This document shows, piece by piece, positions 15,012 through 21,921 of a stretch of 27,841 nt of DNA. The notes under the pieces were generated by a model that saw only the letters and a list, made by a program, of their open reading frames with translations, ran no database searches and was not told the DNA's origin. Source of the stretch: an uncultured Candidatus Peregrinibacteria bacterium (GTDB lineage Bacteria > Patescibacteriota > Gracilibacteria > Peribacterales > Peribacteraceae); assembly GCA_913054215.1 (NCBI GenBank), contig CAJXJE010000001.1, positions 1 to 27,841 of the forward strand. The letters are read 5' to 3'. Positions within the stretch are counted from its first letter, which is position 1. Each line of letters opens with the position of its first letter. Position numbers and translations under genes: made by a program.

Positions 15012-16937
15012 ATGGAGATAACTGTGCAAACAGGCCACACCAGACCAAAGCGGGGGACCACACTCATCGCGGATAGTTTTGTGAGCAGCAGTGGGGAGGA
15101 TGTCGCTCTACTTATACAAGTAACCGGATCTCCGGCAGATGCAAAGACGCTCGAAAAAGAGTGTAAAACTGTTATCAAACACGCGCTTCTCGAAACAGAT
15201 GGTGATGCAGCCCAGCGATTAGATGGATCACTCAAAGAACTCAACGGACTCTTTAAAGGTCTCACCTTCTCTCAATCGGTTGAGGAAGTACATGCGATTT
15301 TAGGAATCATCGATAAGACCGGAATCTTACACGTGTCCCACGCAGGTCGTGCAGAGGCATATGTCGTTCGTGGCAGTGGAGCAAGTCAAATTACGGAGTA
15401 TACCCGTGGCAAACCCACTCCAGCATTTGTGCATATAGCGAGTGGTGTACTCGAGCAGCGTGATGTCATTATTCTATCTACTCAGAGACTCCTACGCACC
15501 GTAACACCTGCACAACTTGCACAACTTGCCCAGCGTGGAGAGCATCTTCTCGATGAGCTCATTACCGAACTCGAATCCGAAAAAGAACAGGCAGCCATTG
15601 GACTCTTCCATGTATCGGGCCGCGGCAAGGCGTCGTCTGGCAAACCCGTAAAGTCCGCACCATCGCGTCGCCGAAGGCGCAAGAGCGGAGCACTCTCGGC
15701 AGTACTTGCTTCTGCTGCTGATGTTACTGCACGTGTCAGCGACTATGTTCCATCAGGAATACCAGGGCGCATACAAGAGTTGGTATCGGGCTTTATGTCA
15801 GATCTCTCCGATCCAAAGAAAAAACGCAGAGCACACTTACTACTTCTTGCGGGGACAGTTGCGGCGTTCCTTATCGTATGGGCAGTAGTGAACTTGTCTA
15901 CAGGAAGCCAAAGCCGAGCATCTCGTGCAGAGCTTGAAGAGCGACTCGATGAAGTGAGCCAGCTCATTCGTACTGCAGAAAATCGCAGACTCTCCGGTGA
16001 GACCGATAGTGCAAACGCGATATTAGAGCAGGCCGAGCAGCGCGCGAAACAAGTGATGGATAACGAAAGTAATTTATTCCGTGCGCAAGCTTTGGATCTT
16101 TTGGAACGCATTCGCACCAAGCGTGAAGAGATTAATAACATCGTGCGGCTCTCTCCTCGGGTCGTCGTCAGCCTTGCCACAAAGAATAAAGACATTGATG
16201 CGCTTGGATTCATCGGACTTCCAGACGGTGAGTTTATCGCTTACGACAGACAAGATCTCTACCGTGTACTTCTAAACTCTGTCGAAGATGCCGACCGATT
16301 GGTTGAAGATGAGTTGATCTTAGATGCTGATGATTTCCCGCGGTACCAGACAACGGTATTCCAAACGACGGACAATAGTATTATCGAACTCATCAACGGT
16401 CAGCCGACATCCATGAAGACTGCAGACCCTGCAGGTTGGATAAAAGGTACCGACATCGAAACGTACTTGCGGTTCCTCTACGTACTCTCTCCAGAGAACA
16501 ATCAGATCTACAAATATGAGCGACTCGCAAACAGGTACACCGCTCCTGCGGAGTACAATGTGAACGGAGATCTCGAAGGATCTATCGACATGGCTATTGA
16601 TGGAAACATTTTCATCCTGAAAGAGGGGGGAGAAGTGATGCGGCTCCTGCGTGGCGAGGTGAAGCCATTTACCATCCGTCACCTTCCAGAGGAGGCTCTC
16701 AAAAATGCGACCAAACTCTACAAAGTATTCGATGGTCACTTGTACTTCCTCGACCCATCCGCTGGACGCGTCGTCGTTGCGACTCCGGGTGGAGGCGCGG
16801 GTGAAGGGTCGTATGTACGGCAGTACATTCTTGAGGGAGATCAGATCGGTGACCTCAAAGATATCTACGTTGATGAAGAGGAGACCAAGATGTATCTGAT
16901 TGATGATAAGAGAATCCATGTAGTTGATCTTCGATGA
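15012..16937 (+). CDS. Degenerate PP2C-like domain, membrane helix and long exterior beta domain
   Basis: A 641-residue, single-pass membrane protein. Residues 1-205 resemble the PPM/PP2C phosphatase fold: RGTTLIADSF near the start, ILHVSHAGRAEAYVVRGSG at about 105-123, and QRDVIILSTQRLL at about 149-161. The metal-binding Asp-Gly of the N-terminal motif and the Asp-Gly-Leu of the later motif are replaced, so it is probably a pseudo-phosphatase. A basic linker (SRRRRRKSG, about 218-226) precedes one membrane helix (275-296). Residues 302-385 are a charged coiled coil, and 385-641 are rich in short beta repeats, as in a beta-propeller. The topology suggests an inside-out or outside-in sensor. 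The function is unknown. Confidence 0.75.
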   Translation: MEITVQTGHTRPKRGTTLIADSFVSSSGEDVALLIQVTGSPADAKTLEKECKTVIKHALLETDGDAAQRLDGSLKELNGLFKGLTFSQSVEEVHAILGIIDKTGILHVSHAGRAEAYVVRGSGASQITEYTRGKPTPAFVHIASGVLEQRDVIILSTQRLLRTVTPAQLAQLAQRGEHLLDELITELESEKEQAAIGLFHVSGRGKASSGKPVKSAPSRRRRRKSGALSAVLASAADVTARVSDYVPSGIPGRIQELVSGFMSDLSDPKKKRRAHLLLLAGTVAAFLIVWAVVNLSTGSQSRASRAELEERLDEVSQLIRTAENRRLSGETDSANAILEQAEQRAKQVMDNESNLFRAQALDLLERIRTKREEINNIVRLSPRVVVSLATKNKDIDALGFIGLPDGEFIAYDRQDLYRVLLNSVEDADRLVEDELILDADDFPRYQTTVFQTTDNSIIELINGQPTSMKTADPAGWIKGTDIETYLRFLYVLSPENNQIYKYERLANRYTAPAEYNVNGDLEGSIDMAIDGNIFILKEGGEVMRLLRGEVKPFTIRHLPEEALKNATKLYKVFDGHLYFLDPSAGRVVVATPGGGAGEGSYVRQYILEGDQIGDLKDIYVDEEETKMYLIDDKRIHVVDLR

Positions 16938-16962
16938 AGATCAACAATGTTGAAATGAAGAA

Positions 16963-16984
16963 ACCTGCCTGCCGGCAGGCAGGT
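16963..16984. repeat. Perfect 22-bp GC palindrome
   Basis: The half-site ACCTGCCTGCC is followed directly by its exact reverse complement, with no loop. It lies between the PP2C-like gene and the cytidylyltransferase gene. It lacks a T-run after the stem, so it is not a classical terminator. Confidence 0.9.
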
Positions 16985-17003
16985 GTTGAATAGGAGAAAA
17001 TAT

Positions 17004-17043
17004 GCTTTTCAGGTTTTCAAATTTTCAGGTTTTCAGGTTTACT
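17004..17043. repeat. TTTTCARR octamer array 1
   Basis: Four consecutive octamers read TTTTCAGG, TTTTCAAA, TTTTCAGG, TTTTCAGG, directly before the cytidylyltransferase start. The same octamers recur at 18752-18777 and 20238-20268, and in reverse at 20186-20206. Confidence 0.7.
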
Positions 17044-17049
17044 GATCAT

Positions 17050-17460
17050 ATGAAGATATTAACTTTCGGTACTTTCGATCACTTGCACCCCGGACATTTG
17101 GCATATCTCAATGAGGCAAAAAGCATGGGAGATCTTTTCATAATCGTTGCACGTGATAGTCATGTGGAGGAAATCAAAGGAGCAGCTCCCGACCAGTCAG
17201 AAGAATTCCGGATGGCAGCGCTCAAAGAGGCGTTTCCCGATGCCACTATCCTCCTAGGAGATAGTGAGGATTACCTGGTACCCGTCAGACAGATCAATCC
17301 AGACCTCATCGTTATGGGCTACGATCAGCGCCTTCCTCCAGGGGTCTCTGAGGAGGAATTAGGCTGTAAAGTAGTGCGTGCAGCCCCATTAGACCCAGAT
17401 ATTCACAAATCCAGCCTCCGGAAACAAAAGACGCCAAAGGCGTCCTTTAAGAACAAGTGA
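17050..17460 (+). CDS. Cytidylyltransferase-like protein (TagD/FAD-synthetase type)
   Basis: A 136-residue nucleotidyltransferase from the ATG at 17050; the open frame upstream is the octamer repeat array and is excluded. FGTFDHLHPGHLAYLNEAK (about 5-23) is the HxGH-type nucleotide-binding motif of the cytidylyltransferase family, and IVARDS and LIVMGYDQR follow as expected. The family includes glycerol-3-phosphate cytidylyltransferase and archaeal-type FAD synthetase. The enzyme transfers a CMP or AMP group to a phosphorylated substrate that cannot be assigned here. The C-terminal tail TPKASFKNK is basic and is encoded by a GC hairpin at 17430-17444, which may act as the transcription terminator. 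Confidence 0.85.
   Translation: MKILTFGTFDHLHPGHLAYLNEAKSMGDLFIIVARDSHVEEIKGAAPDQSEEFRMAALKEAFPDATILLGDSEDYLVPVRQINPDLIVMGYDQRLPPGVSEEELGCKVVRAAPLDPDIHKSSLRKQKTPKASFKNK
17430..17448 (+). terminator. Terminator-like hairpin inside the end of the cytidylyltransferase gene
   Basis: GACGCC (17430-17435), an AAA loop and GGCGTC (17439-17444) form a perfect stem followed by CTTT. It overlaps the last codons of the gene; the T-tract is short. Confidence 0.5.
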
Positions 17461-17462
17461 TA

Positions 17463-17490
17463 TTGACAATTGAGGCTTATAGAGTAGAAT
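17463..17490 (+). promoter_or_regulatory. Consensus promoter of the small acidic protein
   Basis: TTGACA (17463-17468), a 16-bp spacer and TAGAAT (17485-17490). The -35, spacer length and -10 are identical to those of the promoters at 6258-6285 and 10832-10859, but the leader here is about 23 bases. It starts two bases after the preceding stop. Confidence 0.75.
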
Positions 17491-17519
17491 TCCAGCCTCT
17501 ATTCATACCCTTTAATCAT

Positions 17520-17801
17520 ATGTCAGAGACTTTCGAACTACCAGAGACAGATGAGAACAGCGTGGCTGCACTCCAGCTTGGTGCCACAAAAGACGGCCAA
17601 GTTGAGGATACGACAGGTGCACTTAAAAATGCAGACACAGTGAGCTCAGTTGAGACCACAGATCTTACCGATGCAACACTTCGCGATCGCATCGAACCAT
17701 TGGTTGCAGGTGGAGCATCTGAGATTGATTTGGATGTTACCCGTGTAGAGCTTGATGAACAATTGCAAGAATCTATCGTGGCAAAGCAACTTGAACTCTA
17801 G
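17520..17801 (+). CDS. Small acidic protein, unknown function
   Basis: A 93-residue protein starting at ATG 17520, behind a consensus promoter. It is strongly acidic (many Glu and Asp, few Lys or Arg), lacks a signal peptide, membrane helix and cysteines, and is poor in aromatic residues. The first half looks disordered (ETDENSVAALQLGATKDGQ), the second may form helices (LRDRIEPLVAGGASEIDLDV). No family is recognised. It is probably cytoplasmic and, judging by its strong promoter, well expressed. Confidence 0.6.
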   Translation: MSETFELPETDENSVAALQLGATKDGQVEDTTGALKNADTVSSVETTDLTDATLRDRIEPLVAGGASEIDLDVTRVELDEQLQESIVAKQLEL

Positions 17802-17953
17802 AGACGCGGTATTAGTCTTCGTGTTATTGGTCTAAAGAGTGCAGCAAATGAAGGACGCAATGACCGGTACGGGTAATGTTGTCACAAAGGCGAATATGGT
17901 AACAGAATTCCAGCAAGCAGCCTAAGGCCTAAATCATACTTTTGACCTATAGT

Positions 17954-17978
17954 AAGCGACTTCCGATGGAGGTCGCTT
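17954..17978 (+). terminator. Strong hairpin before the LPDTG protein gene
   Basis: AAGCGACTTCC (17954-17964), loop GAT, and GGAGGTCGCTT (17968-17978) pair over 11 bp with one G-T pair. It is followed by TCTAAAAT, so it could terminate transcription of the acidic-protein gene. The preceding 17802-17953 shows no convincing gene. Confidence 0.55.
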
Positions 17979-17996
17979 TCTAAAATGGCCTATTTC

Positions 17997-18005
17997 TGCT
18001 ATAAT
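17997..18005 (+). promoter_or_regulatory. Extended -10 promoter of the LPDTG protein gene
   Basis: TGC-TATAAT, with the TGn extension at 17997-17999 and the hexamer at 18000-18005. The leader to ATG 18027 is about 15 bases. The -35 is weak. Confidence 0.6.
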
Positions 18006-18026
18006 TATCTGAATTCTTCACAAACT

Positions 18027-18734
18027 ATGGAAGAGCTAAAAAACACATTCAACACCGAACCAGACCAAAAGCCAGAGGACGATCGTCCGCCTCTCTGGAA
18101 GCAGATCCTCGGAGCCGTTATCGGTGGAGGACTCGCACTCGCTCTGTACTACGGATACGAGTATGCAAAACCTCAGGTGACTGCATACCTCACACTTCCT
18201 GTCGTAGAAGGTGGTCGCCTCTTCGATTTGGGAGCTTCGAACATTGCAGATAAAACAATGGATGCCGGAAACCGAAAGCGCATCCTCAGTCGTGGGCTTC
18301 GTGCTGCAGGTATGTTGCAAGATAACACCAAGAACGACCCATCACTGCTCAGCTCTGTCGATAATCACTCACTCGATATCGCATGGCCAGGTCATAACAA
18401 AGACGATCCAAAATATGCAGAGGCGATCAAAGAAGATATACAGCCAGGTATTTCACGAGCAGTAACAGATAAGCTTAAGGAGTGGGAGAAAGACGTCGAT
18501 AACCAGAAGCTCATGGCACGCGTAATGGAAGAGCAAATGGCTACAAAGGAAATGGAAATAGAAGATGCATGGGAAGACCTCTGGGGTGATATTCACGAAG
18601 AGGAAAGCGAGAACGCCGTAGAGCATTCCAATGCAAAAGGACTTCCAGATACTGGGTTCGGTATTGGGTTCGTAGCAATAGGAGCTGCAGGTGGTGCTTG
18701 GGGAACCAGAAAAAAGAAGAAAAGTAGAAAATAA
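18027..18734 (+). CDS. Membrane protein with C-terminal LPDTG sorting-like signal
   Basis: A 235-residue protein with one N-terminal hydrophobic helix (ILGAVIGGGLALALYYGYEY, about 27-46) preceded by an acidic, Pro-rich tail. Residues 60-200 are polar and helical, with no recognised domain. The C-terminus is LPDTG, a Gly/Ala-rich hydrophobic stretch and the basic tail TRKKKKSRK. This is the three-part layout of a sortase substrate in monoderm bacteria: sorting motif, membrane segment, positive tail. No sortase gene is in the window. If processed, the protein would be attached to the cell wall while still holding its N-terminal anchor, which is unusual. The start is set by the extended -10 promoter. 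Confidence 0.72.
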   Translation: MEELKNTFNTEPDQKPEDDRPPLWKQILGAVIGGGLALALYYGYEYAKPQVTAYLTLPVVEGGRLFDLGASNIADKTMDAGNRKRILSRGLRAAGMLQDNTKNDPSLLSSVDNHSLDIAWPGHNKDDPKYAEAIKEDIQPGISRAVTDKLKEWEKDVDNQKLMARVMEEQMATKEMEIEDAWEDLWGDIHEEESENAVEHSNAKGLPDTGFGIGFVAIGAAGGAWGTRKKKKSRK

Positions 18735-18737
18735 GAA

Positions 18738-18777
18738 AACCTGAAAGAGGTTAAGCTTTTCAGTTTTTCAGTTTTCC
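18738..18777. repeat. Short hairpin followed by TTTTCAG octamer array 2
   Basis: AACCT-GAAAG-AGGTT (18738-18752) forms a 5-bp stem, followed by TTTTCAG TTTTTCAG TTTTCC. It may terminate the LPDTG gene and also belongs to the TTTTCARR repeat family. Confidence 0.5.
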
Positions 18778-18793
18778 ATCTAAAGTAGTGGGC

Positions 18794-19531
18794 ATGACAA
18801 TCTTATTCGTTGTCCTCGGCCTTGTTTTCGGAAGCTTCGGTTCTGTTCTTGTTACACGCATCCCGGGTGGTAAAACTATTGTTGGACGCTCCGGTTGTCC
18901 GCATTGCCACAAAACTCTTACACCGCTAGAACTCATACCCGTCATAAGCTATCTCTTTCTTCGAGGCAGGTGTAAAGAGTGCAAGGTACCGATTGGATGG
19001 ATGTATCCCACGATAGAAATCCTCTCAGCACTACTTTTCCTTGCTGCGTGGCAGCTGCATGGTGAACCTATTACTGCCGCTCTTCTGGGACTTGTTCTAT
19101 GGCTCCTCTTGATTATTGGATTTATCGATGCGTATACACAGACCATTTCGGATCTTCTCAACATTCCTCTACTCGTTCTTGCGGTTCTCTACAGCATGCT
19201 TCTAGGACAGTTTGAAATTGGTGGTATCGTCCTCGGAGTGGCTTTCTTTGGGGCTCAGTGGCTTCTGAGTCGTGGTAAGTGCCTCGGGAGCGGGGATATC
19301 ATCTTAGCCGCTGGTATAGGGGCTCTAGTAGGCAGCTGGGAGCGCATGGTGGCGTGCCTGTTCCTTGTGTATGTCATAGGGGCTCTCATCGCCAGTACCC
19401 TCCTGCTGACAGGGCGCGTCAAACGAGGACAGTACATCGCATTTGCCCCGTTTATGGCGATAGGAGCTATTGCTACAGTCTTCTTTCAGTCGAGGATAGA
19501 TCAGTTTATAGCGCTGTATATAGGCATATAA
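18794..19531 (+). CDS. pilD: Prepilin peptidase / leader methylase (type IV pilus)
   Basis: A 245-residue integral membrane aspartic protease that cleaves the leader of type IV prepilins and may N-methylate the new N-terminus. GSFGSVLVTRIPGG near the start is the classic signature. Two zinc-type cysteine pairs follow (CPHCHK and CKECKVP). Catalytic Asp regions are GFIDAYTQTISDLLNIPLL and GSGDIILAAGIGALVG. About seven to eight hydrophobic segments are present. It is intact, unlike the pilus motor genes at 23.5-25.4 kb. GTG 18788 is an alternative start six bases upstream. Confidence 0.94.
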   Translation: MTILFVVLGLVFGSFGSVLVTRIPGGKTIVGRSGCPHCHKTLTPLELIPVISYLFLRGRCKECKVPIGWMYPTIEILSALLFLAAWQLHGEPITAALLGLVLWLLLIIGFIDAYTQTISDLLNIPLLVLAVLYSMLLGQFEIGGIVLGVAFFGAQWLLSRGKCLGSGDIILAAGIGALVGSWERMVACLFLVYVIGALIASTLLLTGRVKRGQYIAFAPFMAIGAIATVFFQSRIDQFIALYIGI

Positions 19532-19536
19532 AATAG

Positions 19537-19620
19537 CAGGCTCTCGCCCAAAACTGAGTGAAAGCCTGATAAGGCATCGCATGTTAACGGTATACACCGT
19601 GCCCGCTCCGGAGAGAGGCG
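19537..19620. other. Hairpin-rich intergenic segment, possible structured RNA
   Basis: Three consecutive inverted repeats lie between pilD and smpB: CAGGCTCTC/GAAAGCCTG (19537-19568, pairing best as RNA on the minus strand), ACGGT/ACCGT (19587-19600) and GCC/GGC around CTCCGGAG (19601-19619). It does not fit tRNA, tmRNA or SRP RNA patterns known to me. It could be an RNA leader, a double terminator or a small RNA. Confidence 0.3.
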
Positions 19621-19710
19621 ACCATTACGATATTAAGAAGCTTACTGTAAATTTGATATTTGTCAAGCCTTCAAAAAGGTCTAAATTGTATCTAAATGGC
19701 CAATTTGAGC

Positions 19711-19716
19711 TATAAT
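19711..19716 (+). promoter_or_regulatory. Near-leaderless -10 box of smpB
   Basis: TATAAT lies nine bases before ATG 19726, so initiation would fall within a few bases of the start codon. This decides against the in-frame ATG at 19696, which lies upstream of the box. Confidence 0.6.
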
Positions 19717-19725
19717 TTAAAAGAA

Positions 19726-20166
19726 ATGAAGATTGTGGCTCAAAATCGGCGTGCAAGATACGATTATGACATCGTAGACACCCTAGAGGCTGGAATATCG
19801 CTTACAGGCCAGGAGGTGAAATCCTGCCGTATGGGAAACGTCAATTTGGGCGGATCCTACGTATCTCTCATCTCCGGAAAGCCCGTTATCAAGGGGATGA
19901 AGATTGCGAAGTATAACTTCGCTTCCACTGTCGAAGACTATCAGCCCGGACGAGATCGCGTGCTTCTTATGAAGAAACGCGAGGTGGAAAAGCTCACATC
20001 AACTCTCGCAGAAAAAGGGGTGTCGCTCATTCCACTCGAAGTAAAAGCGGGCAAATATATCAAAGTAACGCTTGGTCTTGGAAAGGGAAGAAAGCGATAC
20101 GACAAGAGACAGAACAAGAAAGAGAAGGATATTAAGAGGAGGCTGAAAGAAGGGCGGGAGGTGTAA
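19726..20166 (+). CDS. smpB: SsrA-binding protein SmpB
   Basis: A 146-residue protein that binds tmRNA and brings it to stalled ribosomes for trans-translation. Signature motifs are IVAQNRRARYDYDIVDTLEA at the N-terminus, GISLTGQEVKSCRMGNVNL, and the Lys-rich tail GKGRKRYDKRQNKKEKDIKR that enters the mRNA channel. It is full length. The start is chosen by the TATAAT box nine bases upstream. No tmRNA gene is visible in the window. Confidence 0.95.
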   Translation: MKIVAQNRRARYDYDIVDTLEAGISLTGQEVKSCRMGNVNLGGSYVSLISGKPVIKGMKIAKYNFASTVEDYQPGRDRVLLMKKREVEKLTSTLAEKGVSLIPLEVKAGKYIKVTLGLGKGRKRYDKRQNKKEKDIKRRLKEGREV

Positions 20167-20185
20167 CGACAAAAAAGCAAATCTG

Positions 20186-20268
20186 AAAAACTGAAAAGTT
20201 GAAAAAGTACTATGGCTCTATATCCATAAAAGAATTACTTTCAGGTTTTCAAATTTTCAAATTTTCAA
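20186..20268. repeat. Facing octamer arrays before recR
   Basis: CTGAAAAACTGAAAAGTTGAA (reverse-oriented octamers, 20186-20206) faces TTTCAGG TTTTCAAA TTTTCAAA TTTTCAA (20239-20268) across about 32 bases. Together they could fold into a long, interrupted stem upstream of recR. Confidence 0.55.
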
Positions 20269-20280
20269 TATTATTCTTAC

Positions 20281-20877
20281 ATGTCACTTCTTCCACCACA
20301 AATCCAAAAGACGATCGAAGAGTTTTCCAAGCTCCCCGGCATTGGCCCAAAGTCTGCAGAGCGTCTTACATTCCATCTTTTACGCAGTAGTAAGGCATCT
20401 CCAGAGGGTCTTGGTGATTCACTCAAGAGCCTGAAAAACGAACTGAAGTACTGCAGAGATTGTCAGATGGTCACCCTCCAAGAGCAGTGCAGCTTGTGTG
20501 CAGATACTTCGCGTGATCACACCACCATCCTCGTTGTCGAAAACCCACTCGATGTTATCGCGTTTGAAAAGACGTTATTTAAAGGTGTGTATCACGTACT
20601 ACACGGAGTACTCTCCCCCATCGATGGGATGGGTCCGGAGCAACTCAAAATGAAAGAACTCGTCGACCGTTGTACGGACGGCAGCATCACAGAAATTATC
20701 GTCGCGACGAATCCGGATGTCGAAGGAGAAGCAACGGCCAGTTATATTCTAAAGCAACTGGGTGGAAAGATAGAAAAAGTAACCCGTCTCGCACACGGTC
20801 TTCCGATGGGTGCCGATATCGAATTTGCCGATCAAGTTACCCTTAAAGAGGCTCTCGTTGGGCGGCGGGATCTCTGA
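20281..20877 (+). CDS. recR: Recombination mediator protein RecR
   Basis: A 198-residue protein that works with RecO and RecF to load RecA at gaps. Order: an N-terminal helix-hairpin-helix (SKLPGIGPKSAERLTFHLL), a C4 zinc motif (CRDCQMVTLQEQCSLC, about 60-75), then a Toprim domain with VVENPLDVIAFE and ATNPDVEGEATASYI, ending in the Walker-like GADIEFADQVTLKEAL. It is full length and intact. A TATTAT box lies six bases before the ATG. The gene converges with the phosphoribosyltransferase-like gene; the stops are only nine bases apart. Confidence 0.96.
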   Translation: MSLLPPQIQKTIEEFSKLPGIGPKSAERLTFHLLRSSKASPEGLGDSLKSLKNELKYCRDCQMVTLQEQCSLCADTSRDHTTILVVENPLDVIAFEKTLFKGVYHVLHGVLSPIDGMGPEQLKMKELVDRCTDGSITEIIVATNPDVEGEATASYILKQLGGKIEKVTRLAHGLPMGADIEFADQVTLKEALVGRRDL

Positions 20878-20886
20878 GAAATTTGT

Positions 20887-21861
20887 TTAAGCGAGTCCGT
20901 TTTTACTTCTACAATGCTGTATTGCAGAATATCTAGGGTTAAATGCGCACCGAGTACCTGCTACATGAGTAAACATTTCTCCTTCGTCGCAGAACTTACG
21001 TACTCTTGCTAATGTTTTACCGGTGCTACGCGTGTCATCAATCAGCATTAATTCTTTTCCTTGTACTAATTCTTGTACTTTACCTGGTTCACTGATAGGA
21101 GTTACTTCTACAGAACCTCCGTCATAACGGACAACAAATCCATAGGTGTCATTTGGGTTTTGGATATGACTATCGAGAATCACAACAACTGTAGCTGTTT
21201 CTACCTCACTCAACTGCTGGCGCATTACTGATGCATATCCAATCATGCCGGAATAGGAGAGCACTGCAGGGACTGTTGATTCGGTATTCGTACCAATAGA
21301 TTGTCGTGCTATTTGATGGGAGAAGTTATGAGGACCCGCTTTATAGACTTGAAATGTTTTTCCTGCATCAACATTACGTAGTAACAAACCATCACCATAC
21401 ATAGCAGATTCTGCAATGTCTCCGAGATGCTCTAAATCTGAACTATCAGTGCTTTTACTAATACCTAGGGTATAGTTTCTCAGAAATTCTGTTTGCATAT
21501 CAGGCAAGCCATCCATTATCTTTAGTACATAATAAAAGAAAAGACCGTGCTCCATACCGGGGTAATGACGAGCTTTATTAGCGAGTATCCAGTTGATGTA
21601 TCGTTGTGGCGCACCAGGAAGAGTGCCTTTTGTAGTGTTGTGGTTAATATCAAATGCTAGATCTCGTGGAAGATAGACTCCATGGTCAGGATTAGAAGAC
21701 CTTGCGTCGTCAGTATTGCTTAAATGGAGAAGACGAAGAATGGCATCACGCATTTGCCCAATCGTTTCAAAGGGATTTTGCTCTACCATTCTCTTCAAAA
21801 AACTTGGAGCAGCATCCTCTTCATTTGTGCCGCCTCTTTCTCTTTGGCACTTTACACCCAT
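20887..21861 (-). CDS. Phosphoribosyltransferase-like protein, large and atypical
   Basis: A 324-residue cytoplasmic protein from the ATG at 21861; an in-frame TTG at 21876 is less likely. The C-terminal third holds LMLIDDTRSTGKTLARV (about 272-288), the PRPP-binding loop of type I phosphoribosyltransferases with its two acidic residues and the TGKT turn. VVVILDSHIQNPNDTYGFVV lies upstream in the fold. The first 180 residues match nothing I recognise. The gene is AT-richer than purH and recR on either side. A TATAGT box close to the ATG gives another near-leaderless start. The product may salvage a base or act in a regulatory or defence role; a standard Apt or Hpt enzyme is much shorter. Confidence 0.65.
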   Translation of the reverse strand: MGVKCQRERGGTNEEDAAPSFLKRMVEQNPFETIGQMRDAILRLLHLSNTDDARSSNPDHGVYLPRDLAFDINHNTTKGTLPGAPQRYINWILANKARHYPGMEHGLFFYYVLKIMDGLPDMQTEFLRNYTLGISKSTDSSDLEHLGDIAESAMYGDGLLLRNVDAGKTFQVYKAGPHNFSHQIARQSIGTNTESTVPAVLSYSGMIGYASVMRQQLSEVETATVVVILDSHIQNPNDTYGFVVRYDGGSVEVTPISEPGKVQELVQGKELMLIDDTRSTGKTLARVRKFCDEGEMFTHVAGTRCAFNPRYSAIQHCRSKNGLA

Positions 21862-21921
21862 ATGTATACTATACAATAAAATAATAACTTATCTAGTATA
21901 AAGAAAGCCTTATTTTAAGCC

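Noticed and set aside
17004..17043. Possible CRISPR-like array in the TTTTCARR repeats
   Set aside because: The units are 8 bp with no spacers, and no cas gene is present.
17848..17925. A 25-codon ORF (MKDAMTGTGNVVTKANMVTE..) between the acidic protein and LPDTG genes
   Set aside because: Too short, with no promoter or homology I can name. A stop at 17832 separates it from the preceding open stretch, so it may be only a gene remnant.
19537..19725. Possible tmRNA gene next to smpB
   Set aside because: The gap is under 200 bases and lacks a tRNA-like acceptor/T-arm and a terminal CCA; tmRNA is normally about 350 bases.
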